Shown piece by piece: positions 26,091 to 35,549 of a DNA stretch of 64,000 nt; position 1 is the first letter of the stretch; every line of letters starts with the position of its first letter. The position numbers and the translations under genes were made by a program. The notes under the pieces are model-generated. The model did no database searches. It was not told the DNA's origin and saw only the letters and a list, made by a program, of their open reading frames with translations. The stretch covers positions 1-64,000 of the forward strand of contig JOSY01000007.1 in NCBI GenBank assembly GCA_000746765.1, written 5' to 3'. The stretch comes from Marine Group I thaumarchaeote SCGC AAA799-D11 (lineage in GTDB: Archaea > Thermoproteota > Nitrososphaeria > Nitrososphaerales > Nitrosopumilaceae).

Positions 26091-27439
26091 TTTGGTTCAG
26101 GATGAATTGTTATTACTGCATTTTTGATTTCTTCTCTTATGACATGCTCAATCTCTGATGTCAAGTCATGAACTTTTTCAATTGATAGTTCCTTGTCAAA
26201 TGAACAATCAATATCGATTTTGAGGATGTTCTCAAAGTTTAATGATACTATTCTTCCAATTTTTTTGATCTCAGAATATTTTTCTAAAATTATCTTTATT
26301 TTTTCCTCAGTGATTTTGTCTTCTAGATGAAAATTTTCTGGAACTGTAACAAATGGTTCCAAGTGAATTGTGGCATGCTCAATCTCGGGAATGTTATCTT
26401 GAATTTTCTGTTCTATGATTTCTGAGATTTTATGGGCTGATAATAGATTTCTATCCCTGTCAACCATTACATGCAAATCAGAAAATGTTTTCCCTTTAGT
26501 TTTGTGAGTACTAACGTTGTGAACACCTTTTACCCCTTCTACACTTTTTGCAATGTCTAGAATTTTTGCATCTAATGGAACATCTTCCCAATCAGGCTCA
26601 AAATGTATTGTAATTGAGGCATTTGGGACTTTGTTTTTGATATTTTTCTCGACATTGCTACTTATCTCATGTGCTCTATCAAAACTCGTATCTCCTCTTA
26701 GAGATATTGTAACATCTGCAAAAATCGTATCGCCTGAGCGTCTCATTAGTATCTGATCTGCACCAATCACCCCTTTCGTTGATGTTGCAATGTCTCTTAC
26801 ATTTTTAACAAGTTCTGGTGAAATAATATCTGTCAAATCAAGAGCCGTTTTGTAAACTAGTTTGATGCTAAGTACTGCTAGCAATCCTCCTAAAATTAAT
26901 GCTGCAACAAAATCCCCATGATACAAACCATAAGACACCAAAACGATTCCAATAATTGCTACTAGGGTTGAACCAAGATCCATGAATGCATGATAAAAAT
27001 CAGCTTTGAGAGTTGTTCCACCAATTTTTTGAATTGATCTTTTCAAAAGAATTATTCTAAAAATATCTATTCCTATTGTGTATATCCCACCGATTATTGC
27101 AAACATTCCAGGCAATACACTTGGCGGTGGACTTTGAATTCTGTTAATGGATTCATAAATGAAAAAACATGCAATCAGAAAAATTGCAATTCCTCCAATT
27201 AAACCTCCTAGTGATTCTATTTTTCCATGACCATAGGTGTGTTCTGCATCTGGTGGTTTTATTGCCATTCTTGCAGCTAACAATAACACCAAAGTAACTA
27301 CACTATCTAACAACGCATGAATACTATCTGTAATTAGTGCTAAACTATTGGAAATAAGACCAAAAATCAGTTCCACTAAAAATGCCGAAAAAATGGCTAA
27401 AAGTGAAATCTGTAATACTTTGGTTCTTTGTACAAACAT
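26087..27439 (-). CDS. Cation diffusion facilitator (CDF) metal exporter
   Basis: A 450-aa protein with six helices in residues 1-210. Metal-site residues are visible in ITDSIHALLDSV near 37 (H/D-x-x-x-D) and FYHAFMDLGSTLVA near 148. The long cytoplasmic C-terminus holds at least three ferredoxin-like CDF-C domains (IHFEPDWEDV, IHLEPFVTV and IHPEPN ends), more than the usual one. It exports Zn2+, Co2+, Fe2+ or Mn2+. Its 3' end overlaps the ZIP gene convergently, so an importer and an exporter face each other. Confidence 0.9.
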   Translation of the reverse strand: MFVQRTKVLQISLLAIFSAFLVELIFGLISNSLALITDSIHALLDSVVTLVLLLAARMAIKPPDAEHTYGHGKIESLGGLIGGIAIFLIACFFIYESINRIQSPPPSVLPGMFAIIGGIYTIGIDIFRIILLKRSIQKIGGTTLKADFYHAFMDLGSTLVAIIGIVLVSYGLYHGDFVAALILGGLLAVLSIKLVYKTALDLTDIISPELVKNVRDIATSTKGVIGADQILMRRSGDTIFADVTISLRGDTSFDRAHEISSNVEKNIKNKVPNASITIHFEPDWEDVPLDAKILDIAKSVEGVKGVHNVSTHKTKGKTFSDLHVMVDRDRNLLSAHKISEIIEQKIQDNIPEIEHATIHLEPFVTVPENFHLEDKITEEKIKIILEKYSEIKKIGRIVSLNFENILKIDIDCSFDKELSIEKVHDLTSEIEHVIREEIKNAVITIHPEPN

Positions 27440-27533
27440 TTTCTTATTTTCTAATAATTTCTATCACATATTACAAGTTTCTAGGGAGAAATCATACGAT
27501 AACGTTATTTGGTAAGAGCCTTCATTTTGAATA

Positions 27534-30500
27534 TTGGACAAAAATTGGCTATTTTTGTTAGGTTTTTTCTCAATAATGCTCATACCACTAATGGATGCTG
27601 ATGCTTCTAATCCAAATTTGTCAGTATCTGCTGAAAATTCAGAATTTGGTAATCGTTTTGCAGGTTCTATGGTAATTGAGGTAGTTATTCGTGATTCTAA
27701 CCTCTCTGATACTGATGAAGGAAAAGGCGAACCTGATGTCGCCATTAATGGAAAGACACTTCGTATGGTCCAAGCAACAGATGGAAATTGGTATGCTTAT
27801 TTTGCAAATGTTGACAAGGCAAAAATTGCTGATGCTACTGTTGGTTTAGCAGGCAAGGGGTTAGACTTTGGAGAATTTTGTAGTCGTGATACTGCAACAT
27901 CTGTTTTTGGAATTTCTCTAAGTGAAACTGATGGTTTTGCAATTCCTAGACCTGATTCTGTTTCTGGTTCTACCAATGGAGATTCATCTTTTTCTCAATG
28001 TACTTCTAGCCCAACAAATACATCTAATCATAATAATGTCGTCCGAAATGCAAAAGCAATTAACACAAACTCCAACATTCCTGTTGGTCAGATTGGTTTG
28101 GATGCTGATGCATGGCCATTAATTCAACTCTATTCTTTTGATGATGTAACAATACAATACAATCCTGGTGGTCCATCTCAACAAGTATATCTTGATTATG
28201 ATGAAATTCAGAACATCTCTTTGGAACTTGATAGAGAACTTTATCCTGAAAACTCTGAAGTCTTTTTGACTCTTAATGACATTCAATTAAATCAAGATCC
28301 AACTGATGAGGATTCTTGGACATTTAATGTAAATTCTACAACAAGTACATTTTACCAAGCATTTGATGATGCTGGAAATAATGATGCAAATGGAAATGCA
28401 GGATTAGTAAACCTAGTTCCACATCTATCAAATTTGGGTTTTGAAGATAATGGAAAATTAACTCTTAATCTTGGAAATATTATGGAATTAAAAACAAACA
28501 ACGATCAACCCAATTCATCAGTATCTGATGCAGTTCCAAACACTTTTTCCAATATAGTTACGTTAACTGAACAAGAACCAAACTCTGGAATATTTTCTAG
28601 CTCTGATTCTAATGATCAATCAGTAATTGGAATTTTAGATGATGCTCCTAGAGGACAAACTGGACAAGTAACCTACAATAAAGAATCCATTTCAGTAGTC
28701 ACTGGGTTTTCTACAGCTTCTGTTTCTTTTAATGATGAACCTGTTTTAACAATAGGAAATGGAGATTCTCTCAGACCTGGAACTGAATATCCTGTCTTGT
28801 TGATAGATCCTGATCAAAATTTGAACACTGGTGCTAGAGATGATCTTGATGTTTTTAGAGACTCTGCAATTATTCCTACAATCACCATTGGGAATCCTGT
28901 CACTTTAGAGCATGCGCATAGTGTGGAATTTCATTCAATCTCGCCTACTTTGACAGGAGGTGATGATTCTGACTCTTCCGTGCCTGATTCAAATTCTGAC
29001 ATCTTACTAATTGATACCTCTAATGTCTCTGATGCATCCTATGAGATGGTCTCAATTAATCTGGGCATATCTGCCTCATCCTTAGCATCTTCTCTTCTTG
29101 ATTCTTCAGAATCAAACATTGATGGAACAAACTGGATAAATTATGATTTGAGATCTTTTGAAAATGAGCTAGAAATTTCTGATTTTAGTAGTACCACATT
29201 TGCACTTACATTTGGAAGCCGTGACGCTTCTCCTCAAATTGTAATTGCTGATGATGGCGATGTGCTATCCTCTCAAGGATTTATTCAAATTGATAATGAT
29301 GATGTAGAAGACATCAAAACAAAAACTGGTAGTGTATTTCTAATAATTGATTTTGATTCTTCAGATACGGTTAAAGTTTCTAATGAATCAAATAAACTCC
29401 CAATAGTTTTTGACTTTTTTTCGTTTGGATTGGATAATAATGATAGTATTAACAATTCTATTTACCGTTTTGAATTAGAAGAAACTCAAGACAACTCATC
29501 TACTTTTGAAGGTACATTTGAGTATGCAGTTACAAACCAATTAAACATTCTTGATGCTGATTTTATTCAAACTGTCCAAACAATTGATGAAGAAATAAAA
29601 ATTATCATTACTGATAGATTAATTGACGAAGAAGGAGTTGCAATATCTTATGCAGATTTAGATTCAGTTGGTGTTACAACTACGACTACAAGCAAATCTG
29701 ATGTTGCAACAAATTCTGGAACAGTATCTACAACTTCAACAACATTTCGATTTGGTCAACCAGTAACAATTACACTTAGTGACTCTGATCTTAATTTGAA
29801 AAGTGATACTGTTGAAATTTATCAAGTGATAAATGATCCAAACTCTGACAATGTGGATACTGTAGGAAAAAACGGGGAAATTTTGTTGGAGATAAAACTC
29901 AAAGACATTCGTTACAAACGATGTACTGTCAATGGAGTTGAACATGGCGGTCTGGCATCTACTGGATTCACTCTTGTAGAGACAGGACCTAGTACAGGAA
30001 TATTTACCGGAGTATTCAAAATGCCATCTCAAATTTGTGATAAAACAGGCTCAAAACTAATCTATACTTCTGGTGGTAGTCTTGACGTTCGTTATTATGA
30101 CTCTCGTGATGCCTCTGGAAATCCAAACATCTTCAGCTTACTTGACTCAAAATCCTCTGTATCATTTTACACCCCTGCCAAATTAAGCTCTGAAAAAGTT
30201 ATTCTTCCAACAAGCGGTTCTACAAAAGAAATCATTTTGACAGGAAGTGTTGAAAATTATAAACGAGGAATTCCATTATCTATAGAACTTACAAATCCTG
30301 ATGGCACAATACAAAACTTTGGTGCATCTCTAAGTAATAGTGGAAGCTATCGCTCTATGTTTACAATTCATGCAAACACTTTGCCTGGAACATATTTTGT
30401 CTATCTTTCATATGATGGAAAAAATATTGGAACTCTTTCATTTGACGTAGTCTCTGAAAATGTTCCTGATTGGGTAAAAAATAATGCTCGTTGGTGGTCA

Positions 30501-30719
30501 TCTGATGACATTTCTGATGGTGAATTTATCAACGGAATCGAACATCTCATTGAAACTGGTGTAATTTCCATTGATCCTTCTGAAAGAAGTTCACTAGAAC
30601 AAAAAATTCCTGATTGGATTAAAAATACCGCAAAGTGGTGGGCAGACGATCAGATTCCAGAAGGAGAATTTCTAAAATCGATCCAATACTTAGTCAAAAA
30701 AGGTATAATTCGGGTATAA
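27534..30719 (+). CDS. S-layer-like secreted protein with C-terminal WW repeats
   Basis: A 1061-aa extracellular protein with a TTG start and a signal peptide (WLFLLGFFSIMLIPLMDADAS). The N-terminus (AENSEFGNRFAGSMVIEVVI, GEPDVAINGKTLRMVQATDG) resembles thaumarchaeal S-layer proteins. The bulk is Asp/Ser/Thr-rich beta domains. Near 900-970 lies the same beta-sandwich found in the PEFG proteins, and the last 85 residues hold two W-V/I-K-N-x-A-x-WW repeats typical of thaumarchaeal envelope proteins. No membrane anchor ends it. Likely a minor S-layer or sheath component. Confidence 0.75.
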   Translation: MDKNWLFLLGFFSIMLIPLMDADASNPNLSVSAENSEFGNRFAGSMVIEVVIRDSNLSDTDEGKGEPDVAINGKTLRMVQATDGNWYAYFANVDKAKIADATVGLAGKGLDFGEFCSRDTATSVFGISLSETDGFAIPRPDSVSGSTNGDSSFSQCTSSPTNTSNHNNVVRNAKAINTNSNIPVGQIGLDADAWPLIQLYSFDDVTIQYNPGGPSQQVYLDYDEIQNISLELDRELYPENSEVFLTLNDIQLNQDPTDEDSWTFNVNSTTSTFYQAFDDAGNNDANGNAGLVNLVPHLSNLGFEDNGKLTLNLGNIMELKTNNDQPNSSVSDAVPNTFSNIVTLTEQEPNSGIFSSSDSNDQSVIGILDDAPRGQTGQVTYNKESISVVTGFSTASVSFNDEPVLTIGNGDSLRPGTEYPVLLIDPDQNLNTGARDDLDVFRDSAIIPTITIGNPVTLEHAHSVEFHSISPTLTGGDDSDSSVPDSNSDILLIDTSNVSDASYEMVSINLGISASSLASSLLDSSESNIDGTNWINYDLRSFENELEISDFSSTTFALTFGSRDASPQIVIADDGDVLSSQGFIQIDNDDVEDIKTKTGSVFLIIDFDSSDTVKVSNESNKLPIVFDFFSFGLDNNDSINNSIYRFELEETQDNSSTFEGTFEYAVTNQLNILDADFIQTVQTIDEEIKIIITDRLIDEEGVAISYADLDSVGVTTTTTSKSDVATNSGTVSTTSTTFRFGQPVTITLSDSDLNLKSDTVEIYQVINDPNSDNVDTVGKNGEILLEIKLKDIRYKRCTVNGVEHGGLASTGFTLVETGPSTGIFTGVFKMPSQICDKTGSKLIYTSGGSLDVRYYDSRDASGNPNIFSLLDSKSSVSFYTPAKLSSEKVILPTSGSTKEIILTGSVENYKRGIPLSIELTNPDGTIQNFGASLSNSGSYRSMFTIHANTLPGTYFVYLSYDGKNIGTLSFDVVSENVPDWVKNNARWWSSDDISDGEFINGIEHLIETGVISIDPSERSSLEQKIPDWIKNTAKWWADDQIPEGEFLKSIQYLVKKGIIRV

Positions 30720-30774
30720 TCTGGTCAATTTTTCTTTCATTGAATACATAAATACTGACAACTCATGAATCAAA

Positions 30775-31713
30775 ATGAAAATGAAGCCTGCAAGTATCTT
30801 TGCATTTACATTATTAGCTATTTCGATTATGACTTTTGGTATGACCGGACCTGCATTTGCAGCTAATTCGTTCATCACCGCATCTTCTAGTTCTGGAAAT
30901 GTTGGTAATGGTGATCCTATTATCATATCTGGAAATATTGTAGATTATGAAGATGCAGGACATGCGCTAACTTACACAATTGTTTCTCCTGATAACAGTA
31001 TTGTACAAATTGGCCAAGTAATGAGTGGCGTAAGTTCTGATGGTAGTTTTGAATTAAGTCTTGTTGGAGGGGGACCTCTTTGGAAAAATGCTGGAGAATA
31101 CACAGTTAATTTCTTCTATGGTCCAACTAAAGGTGATGCCACAGTAAATTATGTTGGTGGTAATGCTGCTCCTACACCAGAACCTGAGCCAGAACCTGAG
31201 CCAGAACCTGAGCCAGAACCTGAGCCAGAACCTGAGCCAGAACCTGAGCCAGAACCAACATGTGGACCTGGAACTGAATTAGTAAATGGAATGTGTCAAG
31301 TCATTAAAACTGACGAACCAGAATCTAATGGCGGTGGTTGTTTGATTGCAACTGCAGCATATGGAACTGAGTTAGCACCACAAGTCCAATTCTTAAGAGA
31401 AATTAGAGATAACACAGTAATGAGTACTGCATCTGGTGCATCCTTTATGACAGGATTTAACCAATTATACTATTCATTCTCACCAACAATTGCTGATTGG
31501 GAAAGAGAGAATCCAATGTTCCAAGAAGCAGTTAGAGCATTTATCACTCCAATGATTTCAACATTGTCTATTATGACATTGGCTGAAGATGGTTCAGAAG
31601 TTGAAGTTTTGGGATTGGGAATCTCAGTTATTGCACTTAACTTGGCCATGTATATTGCAGCACCTGCATTAATTGGATTCAAAGTTCACAAATCTCTCAA
31701 ATCTAGAAAATAA
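30775..31713 (+). CDS. Secreted CFI-box-CTERM protein with EP repeats
   Basis: A 312-aa protein: signal peptide to about residue 30 (GPAFAANS), one beta-sandwich domain (GDPIIISGNIVDYEDAG..GGGPLWKNAGEYTVNFFYG), a run of EP dipeptides near 135-160, a CGPGTELVNGMC motif, then GGGCLIATAAYGTELAPQV. The last is a CFI-box-CTERM domain, followed by a membrane helix (VISVIALNLAMYIAAPALIG) and a basic end. The EP run probably spans the cell wall space. TATA-like TACATAAATA about 40 nt upstream. It follows the S-layer-like gene. Confidence 0.82.
   Translation: MKMKPASIFAFTLLAISIMTFGMTGPAFAANSFITASSSSGNVGNGDPIIISGNIVDYEDAGHALTYTIVSPDNSIVQIGQVMSGVSSDGSFELSLVGGGPLWKNAGEYTVNFFYGPTKGDATVNYVGGNAAPTPEPEPEPEPEPEPEPEPEPEPEPEPEPTCGPGTELVNGMCQVIKTDEPESNGGGCLIATAAYGTELAPQVQFLREIRDNTVMSTASGASFMTGFNQLYYSFSPTIADWERENPMFQEAVRAFITPMISTLSIMTLAEDGSEVEVLGLGISVIALNLAMYIAAPALIGFKVHKSLKSRK
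31177..31254 (+). repeat. 12-bp tandem repeat coding for EPEP
   Basis: CCAGAACCTGAG is repeated about six and a half times without interruption, encoding Pro-Glu-Pro-Glu in the linker of the CFI-box protein. The unit length keeps the reading frame, so slippage should change only linker length. Confidence 0.92.
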
Positions 31714-31763
31714 TCTTCTAGACTTACTCTAGGTTATTATACTGAAACACATTATCTTATTTC

Positions 31764-32087
31764 ATGCATGTTGAATATGAGGAATTTGATTCTGTTGAGG
31801 ATATCTTCATGTATTTGGCATCGGCTGCACCGCCAATGAAAAATACCATTCCAATCAATTCCTACAAGGACTATATCATGTCATTTATTCCACTTAGTCC
31901 TTCTACTGGAGAAACATATCTTATGTTGTATGTTAAAGGCTCATTGGAACCAGGAATCTATGAATTTGATGTTCCTTCAAAATCCTACAAAAAAGTAGAT
32001 AATATTGAAAGAGCTGACAAAGTTTACTTTGTGTCTTTGACACCAAAAAGAAATACTATTGCAGATACTGCTATAGAAAATCTATAA
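31764..32087 (+). CDS. Conserved hypothetical protein
   Basis: A 107-aa soluble protein (MHVEYEEFDSVEDIFMYLASAAPP...) with alternating strands and helices and no membrane segment. The stretch YLMLYVKGSLEPGIYEFDVPSKSYKKVDNIERADKVYFVSLTP looks like a complete small beta-rich fold. I do not recognise a family. ATG start, with a TATA-like CATTATCTTA region upstream. Its 3' end overlaps the radical SAM gene by 6 nt. Confidence 0.68.
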   Translation: MHVEYEEFDSVEDIFMYLASAAPPMKNTIPINSYKDYIMSFIPLSPSTGETYLMLYVKGSLEPGIYEFDVPSKSYKKVDNIERADKVYFVSLTPKRNTIADTAIENL

Positions 32088-33662
32088 TTTCTTTGTTTGA
32101 ATTTTAGGCGCAGACACTGATCTGCTTCTAGCATATTTGTCAATTATCTCATCAGGCGTTCTTCCATTAAAGAGATCCTTACATAATCCTCTAAGATATC
32201 TCATAATTGCCCAAGTTCCTGCTTTCAAAATTCCATACATGAAGACCTTCATTGGAGGGCCATAAGTCTTGTTTCTAAGAATAATTGGAATAATGTCATT
32301 AATCACTCTAAGGTTGTTTTCCCAACATTTCCAAAACAATGTAAACTGAGCTTCATTCAAGTTTCCAAAGTGCATTGAATTCTTTTCACTAAAGTCTTGA
32401 TACAGTAATGGGGCTACTAATCCTCTAAAGTCCATCTCTCTAAAGTCATTCATCATGTCGATTGTATATTGAATGTCATCTGGTGTTTCATCTGGCCAAC
32501 CAATAATGATTGTAGCAGCTGGGAACCAATGGTTTTCATTAAGAATTTTTGCACCTTCTCTAACTACACTGCCCCACTCTTCTGTTGAGAATGGTCTTGT
32601 TTTGACACCAAGATGTTTCTTTACCATGTCTGGTGCAACTGTCTCGATTCCTAAATTAGTTGCAAGCCATCTTCCTGATTTATCTTGACCATTTACATGA
32701 GAAATTTGTTGCATTAATGTAGGATCAGCTGCAACTGCAGAAAATGTCATATGTGTTGTTCCAATAAAGTTTGCACCAAGTCCTTTTAATGACTTCCACA
32801 AGTCTGTAATTGCATCTCTGTTTGGAACAAAGTCTCTGTTATCACATCCATAAAGTAACATTTCATCAGAATGTAGCCAGATTGAATCAAAACCATAATC
32901 TAAGTTGGTTTTTGCTTCATGTTGTAATCTTTCTATAGGAAGATCTTTCTTTGACCTTTTATTTACATCACAAAAATCACAACCTCTTCCACATCCTCTC
33001 ATTGCCTCAATCAAAGAATTGATTGTAGGTCCTTCAATAATCGGAATATTTTCAAGGTTTCTTACAAAACAATGCATTAATTCTGGTGCATCATTTTTCT
33101 CTAAATCTTGGAATAAATCAACTGCTAATTCGTCTGCTTCTCCAACCACAACTGTATCAATTCCATGAATCTTCATTCTATCTGATTTTGCTAATTCCCA
33201 AGCTCCGTTTCCTCCAACTACAACTTTGAAATCATATTTCTTTTTTAGTTGAATAATACTTGCACACATTTTTTTAAATTTCATTGCAACATATGACAAT
33301 TTTTCTGGCGACATTGTTGTGGTAACTGGTGCCATTCCTAATGGATCCATTACGTTGATACCTACAACTTTGGTATCTGGCCCAATTGATTTGTGCAACA
33401 TATCTGGATGACCAATAAATACGTCTTCTCTGTTGTAACCTCCTTGAATCAATGAACTTTCAATTCTTCTTAATCCAATTTGTGCAACCTTTGCTTCACC
33501 TGTGATTGGGTCTGTTTCAACTGAAGGACAAAATACTTTGTCAAAAACCCATTCAGGTAGAACCTCATATGGTCCACATGCAATAAATCCATACAGAAAA
33601 TTCCCTCTATAATTTGTCATTAAACTACGATCAGCAGTAAGTACAACACGTTTGCCGGCCAA
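32082..33662 (-). CDS. B12-binding radical SAM protein, GDGT ring synthase (GrsA/B)-like
   Basis: A 526-aa protein. Residues 1-200 have the Rossmann-like B12-binding arrangement (GINVMDPLGMAP, KVVVGGNGAWEL, VVVGEADELAVDLF). The radical SAM core has CGRGCDFCDVN near 226-236, an unusual C-x3-C-x2-C loop, then GFDSIWLHSDEMLLYG and IIIGWPDETPDD. The C-terminal 120 residues are specific. The N-terminal pattern and the DPLG motif recall GrsA/GrsB, which cyclise membrane GDGT lipids; thaumarchaea make the ring-bearing crenarchaeol. Family-level call firm, Grs assignment from memory. TTG start. Confidence 0.72.
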   Translation of the reverse strand: MAGKRVVLTADRSLMTNYRGNFLYGFIACGPYEVLPEWVFDKVFCPSVETDPITGEAKVAQIGLRRIESSLIQGGYNREDVFIGHPDMLHKSIGPDTKVVGINVMDPLGMAPVTTTMSPEKLSYVAMKFKKMCASIIQLKKKYDFKVVVGGNGAWELAKSDRMKIHGIDTVVVGEADELAVDLFQDLEKNDAPELMHCFVRNLENIPIIEGPTINSLIEAMRGCGRGCDFCDVNKRSKKDLPIERLQHEAKTNLDYGFDSIWLHSDEMLLYGCDNRDFVPNRDAITDLWKSLKGLGANFIGTTHMTFSAVAADPTLMQQISHVNGQDKSGRWLATNLGIETVAPDMVKKHLGVKTRPFSTEEWGSVVREGAKILNENHWFPAATIIIGWPDETPDDIQYTIDMMNDFREMDFRGLVAPLLYQDFSEKNSMHFGNLNEAQFTLFWKCWENNLRVINDIIPIILRNKTYGPPMKVFMYGILKAGTWAIMRYLRGLCKDLFNGRTPDEIIDKYARSRSVSAPKIQTKKL

Positions 33663-33734
33663 CTATCACATTTCGTTTAACTATGTTATATATCATTTAC
33701 GAGGTTAATTTGCCTCTTGGATTGTAAATTTTGC

Positions 33735-34511
33735 TTATTCTTTTTTTCTTATTGTTCTATTTGCAATATTGGCAGCAATTCCACCTGCCGCAATACCATT
33801 GTCGATATTTACGACAGATAATCCTAATGAACAACTTTGAAGCATTGAAGCAAGAGCTGCAATCCCTTTTTCTCCATAACCATACCCTACTGATGTTGGA
33901 ATTCCAATAATTGGAATGTCTACTAATGTGGAAACCAGAGTTGCTAGTGCTCCCTCCATTCCTGCAGCTACTATGATACAATCAACATCTTCTTCTACCA
34001 TTTCTTTTAAAATTGGAAAAATTCTTTGAATTCCTGCTACTCCAACATCATAACTTGTAATGCATTTACAATTCATTGCTTCACATACCAATCTTGCTTC
34101 TTCGGCTACTCCTATGTCTGAAGTTCCTGCAGTAAGAATGCCTACTTTGCCTCCCTGAAATTTAATTGGTTTTTTAAACAATAACAATGTGGATGATTTT
34201 TTCCCTGTTTTGACTTTGACTTTTAGTTTCTTTGCAAATGTTTGAATCTTTGAATAATCTGTTTTCTTTAATCTTGAAACAATTACAGAATTTGATTTCT
34301 CTAAAGTTCGTTTTATGATTTTTTTAATTTCATCTAGTTCTTTTGTTTCTGCAAAAATTATTTCTGGAATTCCTCTTCGTTTCCTTCTATTGATGTCTAT
34401 CTTGGCAATTCCTTCTATCTCTTCAATAGAATACAATGATAGAAGTTTTTTTGCATCATTAACTGAAATCTTTCCTGATTTTACAGCTTTTAGAATTTCA
34501 TAAGTTTCCAA
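33735..34511 (-). CDS. larB: Nickel pincer cofactor biosynthesis protein LarB
   Basis: A 258-aa protein matching LarB, an AIR-carboxylase-like enzyme: GKVGILTAGTSDIGVAEEARLVCEAM near 120, IVAAGMEGALATLVSTLVDIPIIGIPTSVGYGYGEKG near 180 and NIDNGIAAGGIAANIANR at the end. LarB carboxylates and hydrolyses nicotinic acid adenine dinucleotide, the first step to the nickel-pincer nucleotide. Its N-terminal helical region (MLETYEILKAVKSGKIS-like) is usual. TTG start. mdh lies between it and the divergent larC. Confidence 0.92.
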   Translation of the reverse strand: METYEILKAVKSGKISVNDAKKLLSLYSIEEIEGIAKIDINRRKRRGIPEIIFAETKELDEIKKIIKRTLEKSNSVIVSRLKKTDYSKIQTFAKKLKVKVKTGKKSSTLLLFKKPIKFQGGKVGILTAGTSDIGVAEEARLVCEAMNCKCITSYDVGVAGIQRIFPILKEMVEEDVDCIIVAAGMEGALATLVSTLVDIPIIGIPTSVGYGYGEKGIAALASMLQSCSLGLSVVNIDNGIAAGGIAANIANRTIRKKE

Positions 34512-34544
34512 TATTGGTTTTTCTTTTAATGGATAAAAAAAGGC

Positions 34545-35459
34545 TTAGATTTCAATACCTGAAATTGCGCCTTTAACACTCTCAACTGCCTTGTTAAAGA
34601 CTTGTTTTTCTTCATCGTTTAGATCTAATTCGATAATTTTTTCTACACCTTTCTTTCCTATTACTGCTGGAACTCCAATGGTAACATCTGAATGACCATA
34701 TTCTCCATCAAGATAGGTCGCTACAGGAATTACTTGTTTTCTATCTCTAACAACAGATTCAACAATTGCAGAAATTGCATTTCCTGGCGCATGTACTGTT
34801 GCACCCTTTAATTCAATTACTTTGGCTGCAACTTGTTTTGTATTTTGAACTAATTCATCTAGTTTTTCTTTTGGAAGAAATGATGATAGAGGTATTCCAG
34901 AAACGGATGAAAACCTTGGCAAAGGCAACATGTTTTCACCATGTTCGCCAATTACTAGTGCTCTAATTGAATCACGAGAGTGTCCTGTTGCTTCATGGAT
35001 AAATTGTCTAAATCTTGATAAATCTAGCATGCCGCCCATTCCAAATACTCTGCTTCTGTCAAATCCTGATACTTTATATGTGATGTATGCCATAGGATCT
35101 AATGGATTAGTTACTGGAATAATCATAGCGTCATCTGCATATTTTTTGACGTTTTCTACTACACTTTTTACAATTGATGCGTTAATTTTCAAAAGGTCCA
35201 TTCTAGTCATTCCTGGTTTTCTTCCAGAACCTGCAACTACTACAACAATATTGGAGCCTTTCATATCTTCAAAATTGTTGGAACCTTTTACTTCAACATC
35301 AATTCCTTGTTCTGAAAGCATGTGGTTGATATCCATTGCTTCCCCTTGAGGAAGTCCTTCTGCAACATCTAATAACAAAATTTGATCATCTAGTCGTTTT
35401 AGTGCTGAAAATAAGGCAGCATCTCCGCCTACTTTGCCTGAACCAATAATAGTAATCAT
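34545..35459 (-). CDS. mdh: Malate dehydrogenase (LDH-like)
   Basis: A 304-aa NAD(P)-dependent 2-hydroxyacid dehydrogenase: dinucleotide loop [34 protein letters not shown] with the two substrate arginines, [12 protein letters not shown], the catalytic [12 protein letters not shown] histidine and a C-terminal [10 protein letters not shown]-like helix. The active-site loop GRKPGMTR favours malate over lactate. It interconverts malate and oxaloacetate. ATG start. Its placement between larB and larC is notable, because a 2-hydroxyacid enzyme shares a locus with a cofactor of 2-hydroxyacid racemases. Confidence 0.92.
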   Translation of the reverse strand: MITIIGSGKVGGDAALFSALKRLDDQILLLDVAEGLPQGEAMDINHMLSEQGIDVEVKGSNNFEDMKGSNIVVVVAGSGRKPGMTRMDLLKINASIVKSVVENVKKYADDAMIIPVTNPLDPMAYITYKVSGFDRSRVFGMGGMLDLSRFRQFIHEATGHSRDSIRALVIGEHGENMLPLPRFSSVSGIPLSSFLPKEKLDELVQNTKQVAAKVIELKGATVHAPGNAISAIVESVVRDRKQVIPVATYLDGEYGHSDVTIGVPAVIGKKGVEKIIELDLNDEEKQVFNKAVESVKGAISGIEI

Positions 35460-35549
35460 GAAAATCGCTGTTAATTTTCAATAATTAAATCTAATGAAAT
35501 TTCAGACCGATCAGACGAATTTATAAGCATTTTTGATAATTTTTAATCA

